A stretch of 64,000 nt of DNA from Mesorhizobium zhangyense (lineage in GTDB: Bacteria; Pseudomonadota; Alphaproteobacteria; Rhizobiales; Rhizobiaceae): positions 186,001 to 250,000 of the forward strand of contig NZ_JAAKZG010000001.1 of assembly GCF_011045115.1 (NCBI RefSeq), in the 5' to 3' direction. Positions 19,088 through 29,770 of the stretch are shown here, one piece after another. The position numbers were made by a program, and so were the translations under genes. The notes under the pieces were generated by a model, which saw nothing but the letters and a program-made list of their open reading frames with translations, did no database searches and was not told the DNA's origin. The number at the start of each line of letters is the position of its first letter. Position 1 is the stretch's first letter.

Positions 19088-19923
19088 GTGCCCGGTTCTT
19101 GAGCCGGGCTTGTTGCCGAGAGCGCCTCGCGCATCGGCAATCCGCGCATCAGAGCGACTATTGTGGCGCCTGCCAATGCCGCGAGTGAATATGCGGGATC
19201 GAGCGCTCGAATCGAAAAGAGGGATTTCCGGTCGAAACCGACGGTTGTTCCGTCGTCTTCCATGATGATGCCGCATGCGAGGCCGCGCTCGCGCAGCTCC
19301 TCTGCAATCGATGCAATCTCGCTCTTTCCTCTATCGCCCGAAAGCACAATGGCGCCTTCGCGTTTCATGAAAAGGCATGCGAGTTCAGGCAGAAGATTCG
19401 CGAAACGCAGGATCCTGGTCGAAGACTCTGCAATCGCAAACAGCGGCTTGCCGGCGGCGAGCGTTGCGAGCTTTTCGAGGGCAGCGGCGGGCATGGCGGC
19501 ATCGCAAAGAATTGCGTCGGATTGCGCCACCGCCTCGCGCATCTTCGAACGCCGCATCTGCTTCGGAAAGACAAGGTCGTAGAGCGCCGTGTCGTCGAGC
19601 TCGGCAATGAGGCGGTGGTCGCTGTCCAGCAAGACCGTCCGGCTCGGCGTCTTGCGATCCAGGAAAATCACGGAAAGGTCCGAAATACCTTCTGCGGCAA
19701 TGGCGCAGGATACGGTTTCGCCCACGACGTCTCCGCCTCTCACCGAGATCAGCGAAGCGGAGTCGCCGTGTCGTATGACTATCCGCGCGGCATTGAACGC
19801 ATCGCCGCCGACATCCTCGCGCATCACGCCCGGATTGAATTCCCCTGGTGTGAATGAGCCGGTGATCCGGCCGTGCCGGATTATATGCGCGCCGCCTATG
19901 GCCAGAATTCTGGAAGACTTCAT
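19057..19923 (-). CDS. PfkB/ribokinase-fold protein lacking the catalytic motif
   Basis: A 288-residue protein with a PfkB-like layout: an early beta-rich lid, the substrate segment GGDAFNAARI and a C-terminal Rossmann region. The second PfkB signature, which should read D-T-x-G-A-G-D, is replaced by LDPAYSLAALAG: the glycine-rich anion hole and the catalytic aspartate are missing. The flanking helix (ATIVALMRGLPMREAL) still aligns well. It is therefore likely a pseudokinase or a regulator that binds a sugar or nucleoside. The start at 19923 (MKSSRILAIGGA) is the first fitting ATG. Confidence 0.75.
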   Translation of the reverse strand: MKSSRILAIGGAHIIRHGRITGSFTPGEFNPGVMREDVGGDAFNAARIVIRHGDSASLISVRGGDVVGETVSCAIAAEGISDLSVIFLDRKTPSRTVLLDSDHRLIAELDDTALYDLVFPKQMRRSKMREAVAQSDAILCDAAMPAAALEKLATLAAGKPLFAIAESSTRILRFANLLPELACLFMKREGAIVLSGDRGKSEIASIAEELRERGLACGIIMEDDGTTVGFDRKSLFSIRALDPAYSLAALAGATIVALMRGLPMREALSATSPAQEPGTHLPARKPAS

Positions 19924-20078
19924 CGCGCATCCTGTTAAAATGAAAATCCGGTGAGAGCTTATCGCGCGGGCGTGGGCTTTGGACAATCCGCAGCAGCGAA
20001 TCGCCCAGGCTGTGACTCAGCCACGCAACCGCGCGAACGCAATCGCAGCGCTCTGTGCATATCTATAGTACAAAAATA

Positions 20079-20148
20079 GAACATGTGTGGAAATCTATTA
20101 CTTATCAACCACTTGAGACCTCTTGCCAAATGAGAACAAAAGAGGTAC
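20079..20148 (+). promoter_or_regulatory. Candidate LexA (SOS) boxes upstream of recA
   Basis: Two sites resemble the alphaproteobacterial LexA box GAAC-N7-GAAC (GTTC-N7-GTTC on the other strand), each with one mismatch: GAACATGTGTGGAAA at 20079-20093 and GAACAAAAGAGGTAC at 20134-20148. They lie 60-130 nt before the recA start in an AT-rich 284-bp intergenic region, where the recA promoter is expected. Confidence 0.45.
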
Positions 20149-20207
20149 ATGTTGATGACAAAGCCGGGTTGCCCGGCCTTTCATTGACGTCCAAGGGGTA
20201 ATGTATC

Positions 20208-21302
<1,095 letters not shown>

Positions 21303-21328
21303 GCTGGTCGCGCTTCAGCTGTTTTGAC

Positions 21329-21361
21329 AAACCGCCGGCCTTCGAGCCGGCGGTTTTGTTT
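21329..21361 (+). terminator. recA terminator
   Basis: A perfect 11-bp stem (AAACCGCCGGC / GCCGGCGGTTT) with a 6-nt loop, followed by TTGTTTT, 27 nt past the recA stop. Confidence 0.85.
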
Positions 21362-21495
21362 TCAGGATAATGAAAACCCTTTTGCGGATGCGGTTTACCG
21401 CAGTTCGGCGTTCTGGACAGGGTAGGGTGCTAAGGCTAAAAGGCCATGTCCATTTTCCGCCTCGGCACAGGCGGAGTTCTCAAAAAGGCAAGCAC

Positions 21496-24162
21496 ATGAG
21501 TGGCGTAAACGAAATTCGGTCGACTTTTCTCGACTATTTCCAAAAGAACGGGCACGAGGTCATTCCATCGAGCCCGCTCGTGCCACGCAACGACCCAACG
21601 CTCATGTTCGTCAATGCCGGCATGGTCCAGTTCAAGAATGTATTCACCGGGCTGGAGACGCGCTCCTATTCGCGCGCCACGACCGCCCAGAAGAGTGTGC
21701 GGGCCGGCGGCAAGCACAACGACCTCGACAATGTCGGCTATACTGCGCGCCATCTCACCTTCTTCGAGATGCTCGGCAATTTTTCCTTCGGCGACTATTT
21801 CAAGGAGCGCGCGATCGAGCTCGCCTGGAACCTGATCACGAAGGAGTTCGGACTTTCCAAGGACAAGCTGCTCGTCACTGTCTACCACACCGACGATGAG
21901 GCGGTGGGCTATTGGAAGAAGATCGCCGGCTTTTCCGACGATCGCATCATCCGCATCGCGACCTCGGACAATTTCTGGGCGATGGGCGATACCGGGCCGT
22001 GCGGGCCATGCTCGGAGATATTCATCGACCGCGGCGAGCATATCTGGGGTGGCCCTCCCGGCAGTCCGGAAGAAGACGGCGACCGCTTCCTGGAGTTCTG
22101 GAACCTCGTCTTCATGCAGTATGAGCAGGTGACGAAGGAGGAGCGCGTGGCGCTGCCGCGTCCCTCGATCGACACCGGCATGGGGCTGGAGCGCATGGCT
22201 TCGATCCTGCAGGGCGTGGAAAGCGTTTTCGAGACGGACCTGTTCCGCCATCTGATCGACGTTACGGCTTCCGCTCTCGGCCGGGCTCCTGATGCCGACA
22301 CCGTTGCGTCGTTCCGTGTGATCGCCGACCATCTGCGCTCGTCTTCCTTCCTTGTCGCTGACGGCGTGCTGCCCTCGAACGAGGGACGCGGCTATGTGCT
22401 GCGGCGCATCATGCGCCGGGCCATGCGCCACGCACAATTGCTCGGCGCGAACGAGCCGCTGATGTGGAAACTGGTGCCGGCGCTGGTGCGCGAGATGGGC
22501 CAGGCCTATCCTGAACTCGGACGTGGCGAGGCATTGATCACCGAGACGCTGAAGCTGGAGGAGACGCGCTTCGGCAAGACGCTCGCACGCGGCCTCGGAC
22601 TGCTCGCCGACGCGACCGAAACGCTTGGCGACGGTGACATGCTGGACGGCGAGACGGCGTTCAAGCTCTATGACACCTACGGTTTCCCGCTCGATCTTAC
22701 GCAGGATGCGCTGCGTCAGCGCAACATCTCGGTGAATCTGGCCGGCTTTACCGAGGCGATGGAGCGGCAGAAGGCCGAGGCGCGCGCCAACTGGGCCGGC
22801 TCCGGCGAGGCGGCGACCGAAACCGTCTGGTTCTCCGTCCGCGAAAAGGCGGGTGCGACCGAATTCCTCGGTTACGAGACCGAGCAGGCGGAAGGCATCG
22901 TGCTGTCGCTGGTGAAGGACGGCGCGGTCGTGGATGCGGCCAAGGAGGGCGAGCAGGTCGCCGTCATTGTCAACCAGACGCCGTTTTACGGCGAGTCCGG
23001 CGGCCAGATGGGCGACACCGGGATTATCTCCGGCGAAGGCTTTTCGATTGAGGTTTCGGATACGCAGAGGAAGGCCGATGGCCTGTTCGTCCACAACGGC
23101 AAGGTGACGAAGGGCGCGGTGAAGACAGGCGCTGCCGTCGAACTGAAGGTCGACCATGCGCGTCGCACGAGGTTGCGGGCCAACCATTCGGCGACGCATC
23201 TCATCCACGAGGCGCTGCGCGAGGTGCTGGGCACCCATGTTGCGCAGAAGGGCTCGCTGGTCGCGCCCGAGCGGCTTCGCTTCGACATTTCGCATAACAA
23301 GCCGATTGCTTTGGAGGAGCTCGAAGAGGTCGAGCGCATGGCGAACGAGATCGTCGTGCAGAACAGCCCGGTCACCACACGGCTGATGTCCGTGGACGAT
23401 GCGATCGCGGAAGGCGCGATGGCGCTGTTCGGCGAAAAATACGGCGACGAGGTCAGGGTCGTTTCGATGGGCACCGGTGTTTCCGGCGTCAAGGCGAACC
23501 GGCCCTATTCGGTCGAGCTCTGCGGCGGCACGCATGTCAGGTCGACCGGCGACATCGGCCTTGTGCGCATCGTGGCGGATAATGCGGTCGCTGCCGGCGT
23601 GCGCCGCATCGAGGCGCTGACAGGGGAGGCGGCGCGGCGCCATCTCGACGAGCAGGATCGGCGGTTGAAGGCTGCTGCCGCAACCCTCAAGGTCGCGCCG
23701 GGCGACGTGCCTGCGCGCGTCGAGGCGCTGCTGGATGAGCGCAAGAAGCTGGAGCGTGAACTGACCGAAGCGCGCAAGAAGCTCGCCCTTGGTGGTTCTT
23801 CAGCCAATGGCGCTGCCGAAGAACGCGAAACCGTGGCCGGCGTCGGCTTCCTCGGCAAGTCCGTTTCAGGCGTGACGCCGAAGGATCTCAAGCCGCTGGC
23901 CGATGCCGGAAAAAGCACGCTGGGTTCGGGCGTTGTCGTGTTCGTCGGCTCCGGTGATGACGGCAAGGCGAGCGTTGTCGTCGGCGTGACGGATGATCTG
24001 ACGGCGCGTTTCAGCGCGGTCGATCTGGTACGCGTCGCATCGGCAGCACTCGGCGGGCAGGGCGGCGGTGGCCGCGCCGACATGGCCCAGGCCGGTGGTC
24101 CGGATGGCAGCAAGGCGTCCGAGGCCATCGCGGCTGTCAGGGCGGCGCTGGCAGGCGCCTGA
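21496..24162 (+). CDS. alaS: Alanyl-tRNA synthetase
   Basis: An 888-residue class II synthetase with aminoacylation, editing and C-Ala domains. The N terminus ([20 protein letters not shown]) is canonical, motif 2 lies around [14 protein letters not shown], and the editing site zinc ligands are in NHSATHLIH and CGGTHV. The C-terminal domain carries a coiled-coil ([11 protein letters not shown]) and a glycine-rich tail. The frame stays open 42 codons upstream but without family-like sequence, so the ATG at 21496 is used. It sits downstream of recA, behind its terminator. Confidence 0.97.
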   Translation: MSGVNEIRSTFLDYFQKNGHEVIPSSPLVPRNDPTLMFVNAGMVQFKNVFTGLETRSYSRATTAQKSVRAGGKHNDLDNVGYTARHLTFFEMLGNFSFGDYFKERAIELAWNLITKEFGLSKDKLLVTVYHTDDEAVGYWKKIAGFSDDRIIRIATSDNFWAMGDTGPCGPCSEIFIDRGEHIWGGPPGSPEEDGDRFLEFWNLVFMQYEQVTKEERVALPRPSIDTGMGLERMASILQGVESVFETDLFRHLIDVTASALGRAPDADTVASFRVIADHLRSSSFLVADGVLPSNEGRGYVLRRIMRRAMRHAQLLGANEPLMWKLVPALVREMGQAYPELGRGEALITETLKLEETRFGKTLARGLGLLADATETLGDGDMLDGETAFKLYDTYGFPLDLTQDALRQRNISVNLAGFTEAMERQKAEARANWAGSGEAATETVWFSVREKAGATEFLGYETEQAEGIVLSLVKDGAVVDAAKEGEQVAVIVNQTPFYGESGGQMGDTGIISGEGFSIEVSDTQRKADGLFVHNGKVTKGAVKTGAAVELKVDHARRTRLRANHSATHLIHEALREVLGTHVAQKGSLVAPERLRFDISHNKPIALEELEEVERMANEIVVQNSPVTTRLMSVDDAIAEGAMALFGEKYGDEVRVVSMGTGVSGVKANRPYSVELCGGTHVRSTGDIGLVRIVADNAVAAGVRRIEALTGEAARRHLDEQDRRLKAAAATLKVAPGDVPARVEALLDERKKLERELTEARKKLALGGSSANGAAEERETVAGVGFLGKSVSGVTPKDLKPLADAGKSTLGSGVVVFVGSGDDGKASVVVGVTDDLTARFSAVDLVRVASAALGGQGGGGRADMAQAGGPDGSKASEAIAAVRAALAGA

Positions 24163-24178
24163 CGCAACCTTTATTCGG

Positions 24179-24220
24179 AATCGAAAAGGCCCGCGGCAGA
24201 TGCCGCGGGCCTTTTCGATT
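24179..24220. terminator. Bidirectional terminator between alaS and icd
   Basis: A perfect inverted repeat, AATCGAAAAGGCCCGCGGCA against TGCCGCGGGCCTTTTCGATT, with only two bases between the arms (the real loop opens to about 6). It has an A-run on one side and a T-run on the other, which suits termination of the two convergent genes. Confidence 0.85.
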
Positions 24221-24235
24221 GTTGGGTTATGGTCT

Positions 24236-24260
24236 TACCGGGCGTTCTTCACGCCCGGTA
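24236..24260 (-). repeat. 10-bp inverted repeat 3' of icd
   Basis: TACCGGGCGT and ACGCCCGGTA with a 5-nt loop, 10 nt past the icd stop. There is no T-tail, so it more likely stabilises the icd 3' end, ahead of the bidirectional terminator. Confidence 0.5.
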
Positions 24261-24270
24261 GGTCTAAAGA

Positions 24271-25485
24271 TCAGGCGGCCATTGCTTTCTTGAGGTTCTC
24301 GTCGATCTTGTCGAGGAATCCGGTGGTCGAAAGCCACGGCTGGTCGGGACCGATCAGCAGCGAAAGATCCTTGGTCATGTAGCCGGCTTCGACGGTCTGG
24401 ATGCAGACTCGCTCCAGCGTGTCGGCGAACTTCTTCAGCTCCACATTATCGTCGAGCTTGGCGCGATGGGCGAGGCCGCGCGTCCAGGCGAAGATCGAGG
24501 CGATGGAGTTGGTCGAGGTTTCCTCGCCCTTCTGATGCTGGCGATAATGGCGCGTGACAGTGCCGTGGGCGGCCTCGGCCTCGACGGTCTTGCCATCCGG
24601 CGTCATCAGCACCGAGGTCATCAGGCCGAGCGAGCCGAAGCCTTGTGCGACCGTGTCGGACTGGACGTCGCCGTCATAGTTCTTGCAGGCCCAGACATAG
24701 CCACCCGACCACTTCAGGCTGGAGGCGACCATGTCGTCGATCAGGCGGTGTTCGTACCAGATCTTCTTTTCCTTGAACTGTGCCTCGAACTCCTGCTCGT
24801 AGACTTCCTGGAAGATGTCCTTGAAGCGGCCGTCATAGGCCTTGAGGATCGTGTTCTTGGTCGACAGATAGACCGGATAGCCGCGCAGCAGGCCGTAGTT
24901 CAGCGAGGCGCGCGCGAATTCGCGGATCGACTCATCGAGATTGTACATGGCCATGGCAACGCCGGAGCCGGGCGCGTCGAACACCTCGTGCTCGATCGTC
25001 TGGCCGTCTTCGCCGACGAACTTGATCGTCAGCTTGCCCTTGCCCGGGAACCTGAAATCGGTGGCGCGATACTGGTCGCCGAAGGCATGACGGCCGACGA
25101 TGATCGGCTTCGTCCAGCCCGGAACCAGCCGCGGAACGTTCTTCATGATGATCGGCTCGCGGAAGATGGTGCCGCCCAGAATGTTGCGGATCGTGCCGTT
25201 GGGCGACTTCCACATCTTCTTGAGCTTGAATTCCTCGACGCGCTGCTCGTCCGGCGTGATCGTGGCGCATTTTACGCCGACACCGTATTTCTTGATCGCA
25301 TTGGCGGCATCGATCGTCACCTGGTCGTCTGTCGCGTCGCGATGTTCCACGCCGAGATCGAAATATTTCAGATCGATGTCGAGATAGGGGTGGATCAGCT
25401 TGTCCTTGATGAACTGCCAGATGATGCGGGTCATCTCGTCGCCATCGAGTTCGACGACCGGATTATCCACCTTGATTTTCGTCAT
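24271..25485 (-). CDS. icd: NADP-dependent isocitrate dehydrogenase (eukaryote-like type)
   Basis: A 404-residue homodimeric enzyme that converts isocitrate to 2-oxoglutarate with NADPH in the citric acid cycle. Key blocks are [59 protein letters not shown] and [20 protein letters not shown]. This is the type II family shared by rhizobia and eukaryotes rather than the E. coli Icd type. The frame extends 66 codons upstream, but the family starts at [10 protein letters not shown] (25485). Confidence 0.96.
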   Translation of the reverse strand: MTKIKVDNPVVELDGDEMTRIIWQFIKDKLIHPYLDIDLKYFDLGVEHRDATDDQVTIDAANAIKKYGVGVKCATITPDEQRVEEFKLKKMWKSPNGTIRNILGGTIFREPIIMKNVPRLVPGWTKPIIVGRHAFGDQYRATDFRFPGKGKLTIKFVGEDGQTIEHEVFDAPGSGVAMAMYNLDESIREFARASLNYGLLRGYPVYLSTKNTILKAYDGRFKDIFQEVYEQEFEAQFKEKKIWYEHRLIDDMVASSLKWSGGYVWACKNYDGDVQSDTVAQGFGSLGLMTSVLMTPDGKTVEAEAAHGTVTRHYRQHQKGEETSTNSIASIFAWTRGLAHRAKLDDNVELKKFADTLERVCIQTVEAGYMTKDLSLLIGPDQPWLSTTGFLDKIDENLKKAMAA

Positions 25486-25509
25486 TGAGAAATGCCTCTT
25501 TCTGGGAGA

Positions 25510-25525
25510 GGAACAGAGTTGTTCC
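25510..25525 (-). repeat. Palindrome in the icd leader
   Basis: GGAACA-GAGT-TGTTCC, a perfect 6-bp inverted repeat 25-40 nt upstream of the icd start codon in the 254-bp icd/trmJ divergent region. It may be a regulator site or a small leader hairpin. Confidence 0.35.
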
Positions 25526-25739
25526 AAGGGCTTCGCGAAGGGTTGCGGCCCGTATAGCAAAGCACCGTTGGCTGCGCAAACGCTACATCTGGAAACGTTC
25601 GCTCGTTTGCCAATGATGTCAAAAGCCACCATCATTGGGTCAAGATGTTGGGCTGAAAACGGTTGGCGTGCCGTCCCTTGCAAGGTTTCGTTTCACTGAA
25701 AACTGTGCGAGAGAGGCCGCGAGCAAAACGGTTTCAGAT

Positions 25740-26597
25740 ATGGCAGGCACTGATCGCGAAAAACCCCTGATTGCCGAAGGCCCGGCGATCATTCTTGTCG
25801 AGCCGCAGCTCGGCGAGAATATCGGCATGGTCGCGCGCGCCATGGCGAATTTCGGCCTGTCCGAACTGCGGCTGGTCAAGCCGCGTGACGGCTGGCCAAA
25901 CGAGAAGGCGCGGGCAGCGGCCAGCAAGGCCGATCATGTGATCGACGGCGTCGTCGTCTTCGAAGATCTGGCATCGGCGGTCGCCGACCTGAATTTCCTT
26001 TTTGCCACCACTGCGCGAGAGCGCGACGGCTTCAAGCATGTGCGCGGACCGGTGGAGGCAGGCAGGATGCTGCGTAGCCGCTTCGCTGCGGGCGAGCGCA
26101 CCGGCATACTCTTCGGACGTGAGCGCTTCGGCCTGTCCAACGAGGAAGTGGCTATGGCCGACGAGATCGTGACCTTTCCGGTCAATCCGGCCTTTGCGTC
26201 GCTGAACATCGCACAGGCCGTGCTGCTGATGTCCTATGAGTGGATGAAGTCGGGCCTCGAGGATCTCGATGCGACGCCCTTCACAAGCCCGGTACAGACG
26301 CCGGCCAGCAAGACCCATCTGAACGGCATGCTCGGCCATCTGGAAGCAGCGCTTGACGCTCGCGGGTATTTCCGGCCGCTGGCCAAGAAGCCGAAGATGC
26401 TGGACAATATGCGTGCCGTGTTCACGCGCGCCGCCTTCACGCTGGAAGAGATCAAGCTGTTGCGCGGGGTCATTTCCTCGCTCGACTATTTTTCGCCAAA
26501 AGTGCCGCGCGGTGCCGGCTACCCTGAGCGCAAGGCCGAGGCCGATCGCGCCACGCATCCCGCAACGCAGAAAGCGGAAAAGGCGCACGATGACTGA
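25740..26597 (+). CDS. trmJ: SPOUT-family RNA 2'-O-methyltransferase (TrmJ-like)
   Basis: A 285-residue SpoU/TrmH-type enzyme that probably methylates the ribose at position 32 of tRNA using S-adenosylmethionine. The knotted-fold motifs are in order: [19 protein letters not shown] (motif 1), [16 protein letters not shown] (motif 2) and [20 protein letters not shown] (motif 3). The C-terminal extension (residues ~190-285) fits TrmJ. The ribosome site is weak, so the start may differ by a few codons. It overlaps murI by 8 nt, which suggests one transcript. Confidence 0.9.
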   Translation: MAGTDREKPLIAEGPAIILVEPQLGENIGMVARAMANFGLSELRLVKPRDGWPNEKARAAASKADHVIDGVVVFEDLASAVADLNFLFATTARERDGFKHVRGPVEAGRMLRSRFAAGERTGILFGRERFGLSNEEVAMADEIVTFPVNPAFASLNIAQAVLLMSYEWMKSGLEDLDATPFTSPVQTPASKTHLNGMLGHLEAALDARGYFRPLAKKPKMLDNMRAVFTRAAFTLEEIKLLRGVISSLDYFSPKVPRGAGYPERKAEADRATHPATQKAEKAHDD

Positions 26598-27378
26598 TCG
26601 CCCGGTGCTGATGTTCGATTCGGGTATCGGCGGGCTGACGGTGCTGCGCGAGGCGCGCGTGCTGATGCCGGATCGGCGTTTCGTCTATGTCGCCGACGAC
26701 GCCGGTTTTCCCTATGGCGAATGGGAGGAGGAGGCGCTCAAGCGCCGCATAGTCGATCTTTTCGGCAGCCTGATCGAGGAACATCGGCCCGAGATCGCCG
26801 TCATCGCCTGCAACACCGCGTCGACACTGGTGATGGCGGAACTGCGCGCAGCCTATCCGAAGACGCCGTTTGTCGGCACCGTTCCGGCTATCAAGCCGGC
26901 GGCTGAGCGGACGCGCTCGGGTTTCGTGTCGGTGCTGGCGACGCCGGGCACGGTCAAGCGCGCCTATACGCGCGACCTGATCCAGTCATTCGCCGCGCAG
27001 TGCCATGTGCGCCTCGTCGGCAGCCAGAACCTGGCGCGCATGGCCGAGGCGCATATCCGCGGCGAGACGATGGACGATGCGGCGATCCGCGCGGAGATCG
27101 AACCATGCTTTGTCGAGGAAGACGGCAAGCGCACCGACATAGTCGTGCTTGCCTGCACGCATTATCCGTTTCTGGCGAATGTCTTTCGAAGACTGGCACC
27201 GTGGCCGGTCGACTGGCTCGATCCGGCCGAAGCGATCGCACGTCGGGCGCTGTCGCTGCTCGACGGGACATCAAGCAACGCTGTCGAGCACGAACCGGAC
27301 TGCGCCATCTTCACCTCTGCGAAGCCGGATTTTCCGACCCGCCGGCTGATGCAGGGCTTTGGGCTTAAGCCGGTCTGA
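26590..27378 (+). CDS. murI: Glutamate racemase
   Basis: A 262-residue racemase that makes D-glutamate for peptidoglycan. The two catalytic cysteines are in [10 protein letters not shown] and LACTHYPF, and the opening [14 protein letters not shown] carries the conserved acid and serine. It overlaps the methyltransferase gene by 8 nt. Its 3' end overlaps the convergent FTR1 gene by 14 nt. Confidence 0.95.
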   Translation: MTDRPVLMFDSGIGGLTVLREARVLMPDRRFVYVADDAGFPYGEWEEEALKRRIVDLFGSLIEEHRPEIAVIACNTASTLVMAELRAAYPKTPFVGTVPAIKPAAERTRSGFVSVLATPGTVKRAYTRDLIQSFAAQCHVRLVGSQNLARMAEAHIRGETMDDAAIRAEIEPCFVEEDGKRTDIVVLACTHYPFLANVFRRLAPWPVDWLDPAEAIARRALSLLDGTSSNAVEHEPDCAIFTSAKPDFPTRRLMQGFGLKPV

Positions 27379-28195
27379 CCGAGGCTTCCCGGTGCATGCG
27401 CCGCACCAAACCGGATGCGGTGAGGATGATCGCAAGCGTTGCGATATAGGCGACGATCTGGATGCCTTCGGGACGGGCGACGTAGCCGACCAGAATATGC
27501 AGCAGGAAACCGACGGGGTTGGTTTGCGGCAGAATGGCTGACGTGTTCCAGATGTCGTAGCCGAGTGGCGGCAGAACGCCTGCCTGCACGAGGAAGGCCG
27601 CCGCCTGCGCCGCCAGACCGGCGGCAATGAGCAGGAGGATGGCGCCCGTTACCTTGAAGACATGCTTCAACGGAATGCGAAGCAGCCCGCCGTAGAACAA
27701 TGCCCCTACGAGCGCCGCTGCCACCACGCCCAGCGCTCCGCCTTGCAGCATCGACCTGGCGTCGAGTTCTCCGTCGATGGCAATGCCGTAGAGGAAGAGA
27801 ACTGTTTCGGAGCCTTCTCTCAGGACGGCGACTGCGCAGATGAGGGCAAGCGCCGAAAGCGGCCGCAGGCCTTCGCGCGCATCCTGGCCGACGGATTTGC
27901 TCTCGCTGACCAGTTCCGCGCCGTGGGTGCTCATCCAGATCTGATGCCAGCCGAGCATCACCACGGCGAGCAGCAGAACGACGGCGTTGAAGATCTCGGT
28001 GCCATTGCCTTCGAACATGTCGGCAAGACGACCGGCAAACAGCGCCAGCAGTCCAGCCCCGGCCAGGCCGGCGACTATCCCTGTCGCTACCCAGCGGGTG
28101 CGCCCGGCGATGCCGGCGCTCGCGGCCAGCACGATGGCAACGATCAACGCTGCTTCCAGCGTTTCGCGAAAAACGATGATGAAGGTGGAGATCAT
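27365..28195 (-). CDS. FTR1/EfeU-family high-affinity iron permease
   Basis: A 276-residue integral membrane protein with about seven helices. The two iron-binding REXXE motifs of the FTR1 family are both present: FRETLEAAL near residue 10 and [10 protein letters not shown] near residue 125. It presumably imports ferric iron, either with oxidation in the periplasm or together with the cupredoxin-like protein encoded 3 nt upstream. No EfeB peroxidase or full EfeO is nearby. Confidence 0.93.
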   Translation of the reverse strand: MISTFIIVFRETLEAALIVAIVLAASAGIAGRTRWVATGIVAGLAGAGLLALFAGRLADMFEGNGTEIFNAVVLLLAVVMLGWHQIWMSTHGAELVSESKSVGQDAREGLRPLSALALICAVAVLREGSETVLFLYGIAIDGELDARSMLQGGALGVVAAALVGALFYGGLLRIPLKHVFKVTGAILLLIAAGLAAQAAAFLVQAGVLPPLGYDIWNTSAILPQTNPVGFLLHILVGYVARPEGIQIVAYIATLAIILTASGLVRRMHREASVRPA

Positions 28196-28198
28196 GGC

Positions 28199-28546
28199 TT
28201 ATTCGGCAAACATGTTGCCGAGAGCCGTATCCTCATGCCGCTCGCCGAAGAAGCCGTAGGAGCCCGCCGTTAGCGGGCCGACGTGAAATGTCGCCTGCTT
28301 GCCGCCCTGGATGACCTTTTCGACGTGGAAATCCTGGCTCTCGAATTCCTCGGCCGTCGGATCGGCGTTCACCACCACAAGGTCGAATTCCGCGCCTGCC
28401 GGCACCTTCAGCGTGGCGGGCGCAAAGCGATGATCCTTGATCGTGATGGTGAAGGACTTTTGGTCGGTCGCGGCGGAAGCGCCTGCGGCTAGAGAAACAA
28501 GGGCAACTGCGCCCAAGGATAGGGAAAGGAAACGAGAAAGCTTCAT
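28199..28546 (-). CDS. Periplasmic cupredoxin-like partner of the FTR1 permease
   Basis: A 115-residue secreted protein: signal peptide (residues 1-25, ending GASAAT) and one cupredoxin-fold domain (FTITIKDHRFAPATLKVPAG, then EFESQDFHVEKVI). The mature part has no cysteine, so it cannot form a standard type 1 copper site; this resembles the cupredoxin domain of EfeO. Several histidines and acids (FHVEK, ERHEDTALGNMF) could bind iron or copper. A GGAGG ribosome site precedes the ATG at 28546. It is first in the operon with FTR1, behind a candidate Irr box. Confidence 0.88.
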   Translation of the reverse strand: MKLSRFLSLSLGAVALVSLAAGASAATDQKSFTITIKDHRFAPATLKVPAGAEFDLVVVNADPTAEEFESQDFHVEKVIQGGKQATFHVGPLTAGSYGFFGERHEDTALGNMFAE

Positions 28547-28669
28547 ATCGAGGTCCCTCCAGGACCGCTCGGACAGCGCAGGACGAGGGGAGGCGCGGCT
28601 GCCGAGGGACGGCAGAATATAAAGGTGATGTGCGCCGTCAAGTATAGCCCGGATCACTTCTCGTTGAAG

Positions 28670-28684
28670 TTAGAATGATTCCAA
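28670..28684 (-). promoter_or_regulatory. Candidate Irr-binding iron control element before the FTR1 operon
   Basis: TTAGAATGATTCCAA matches the rhizobial ICE pattern TTAGAA-N3-TTCTAA with one mismatch. It lies about 124-138 nt upstream of the cupredoxin start. The site shares TTAGAA-N3-TTC-N-AA with the candidate element before the SUF operon (10344-10360). Confidence 0.5.
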
Positions 28685-28784
28685 TGTGTTAGGTCGGGCA
28701 TGCACAGCATCGGCATGGAAAAGTATGGGAACCACCGCATTGAAGAGGCGTTATCCGGCATCAACTCTCAAGGGAGATATCGAG

Positions 28785-28967
28785 ATGCCAGCAACATCGA
28801 AGGCCCAGCAGATGGCCGCCGGAGCGGCACTGTCTGCCAAACGCGGCGAAACCAAGAAGAGCGAGCTCAAGGGTGCATCGAAGGAAATGTATGAATCGAT
28901 GAGCGAAAAGCAGCTCGAGGAATTTGCCGAAACGAAGCGCAAGGGCCTGCCGGAAAAGAAGAAATGA
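28785..28967 (+). CDS. DUF3008 small basic protein
   Basis: A 60-residue, lysine-rich, soluble protein: MPATSKAQQMAAGAALSAKR at the start, then GASKEMYESMSEKQLEEFA and a basic tail. The whole length matches the DUF3008 family as I know it; the function is unknown and a nucleic-acid-associated or stress role is only a guess. The ATG at 28785 has AAGGGAG upstream; the frame opens earlier (28686) without family-like sequence. It diverges from the cupredoxin gene. Confidence 0.85.
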   Translation: MPATSKAQQMAAGAALSAKRGETKKSELKGASKEMYESMSEKQLEEFAETKRKGLPEKKK

Positions 28968-28987
28968 TCCGGCAGGCCGCGATTTGA

Positions 28988-29626
28988 TCAGTATCCGACG
29001 GTGAAGCGCTTGCCGGTATGCTTGGCCGTTTCGGCCTCGTCGACCAGAACGACGGCAAGGTCTTCAACCGAAATCTTGCTTTCGTTGTTGGCATCGAAAA
29101 CCGGCTGATCGCCCCCGTAGCGGAATTTGCCGGTGCGCTCGCCGGGCGCAAGGACGAATGCGGGGGAGAGGAACGACCACTCCAGCCCTGTTTCGCTGCG
29201 GAGCGCCTTGAGCGAGTCGCGAGCGGCGAGGGCGCCGTCCTTGTAGGCGGCCGGGAAGTCCGGCGAATCCACAAACTGGCTGCCATCGGGCGCGAGCAGG
29301 CTGCCTGCGCCGCCGACCACGATCACGCGGACCTTCGCGGCCTTTGCCGCGTCGGCAATCGCCTTCGAACCGTTGAGGTGCTTGTTGTAGATGTCCGGAT
29401 CGCCCCATCCGCCGTTGAAGGCGGAAATCACGACATCCTGGCCGGCGAGGGCCTGCGCGAGTGCTTTGCTGTCGGTCACGTCAACCTGCTTTGCGGTGAC
29501 GCCGGCAAGCTTTTCCACCTTGTCCGGATTGCGTACCAGCGCGGTAACCGTGTGGCCGCGCGATGAAGCTTCCTTGAGAACGGCTTTGCCGACGAAGCCG
29601 GAGGCGCCGATGAGTGCGATCTTCAT
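28988..29626 (-). CDS. NAD(P)-binding oxidoreductase (atypical SDR, YwnB-like)
   Basis: A 212-residue Rossmann protein with the dinucleotide loop IGASGFVGKAVL at the N terminus and VRVIVVGGAGSLL in the middle. It resembles YwnB/YhfK-type NAD(P)H-binding proteins, often linked to quinone or reactive-carbonyl stress. It is transcribed divergently from the HxlR regulator at 29771, a common regulator-target pairing. Confidence 0.9.
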   Translation of the reverse strand: MKIALIGASGFVGKAVLKEASSRGHTVTALVRNPDKVEKLAGVTAKQVDVTDSKALAQALAGQDVVISAFNGGWGDPDIYNKHLNGSKAIADAAKAAKVRVIVVGGAGSLLAPDGSQFVDSPDFPAAYKDGALAARDSLKALRSETGLEWSFLSPAFVLAPGERTGKFRYGGDQPVFDANNESKISVEDLAVVLVDEAETAKHTGKRFTVGY

Positions 29627-29676
29627 GTTTTTCCTTTCCGCCCACTCTCACCGGATTGGCAAAGGCGGGTATGATC

Positions 29677-29756
29677 TGTAATCAGGTTACCAACAATAAC
29701 TATATAGCTTCGATCGCGGGGCAGGAAAAGAACGCATGATTTGGTGCCCAGGTTAC
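29677..29756. promoter_or_regulatory. Candidate HxlR operators in the divergent promoter region
   Basis: A dyad GTAA-TCAGG-TTAC (29678-29690) lies in an AT-rich stretch, and its right half AGGTTAC is repeated at 29750-29756, just before the HxlR start. The position between the regulator and its probable target suggests autoregulatory binding. Confidence 0.35.
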
Positions 29757-29770
29757 ATGGAGAGAACCAC

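Noticed and set aside
21370-21495. A 42-codon N-terminal extension of alaS, or a short leader peptide
   Set aside because: No ribosome site near 21370, no run of alanine codons that would suggest attenuation, and AlaS proteins start at the [11 protein letters not shown] site.
21436-23643. A 735-codon minus-strand frame under alaS
   Set aside because: It is the antisense shadow of alaS, with no domain signature or ribosome site.
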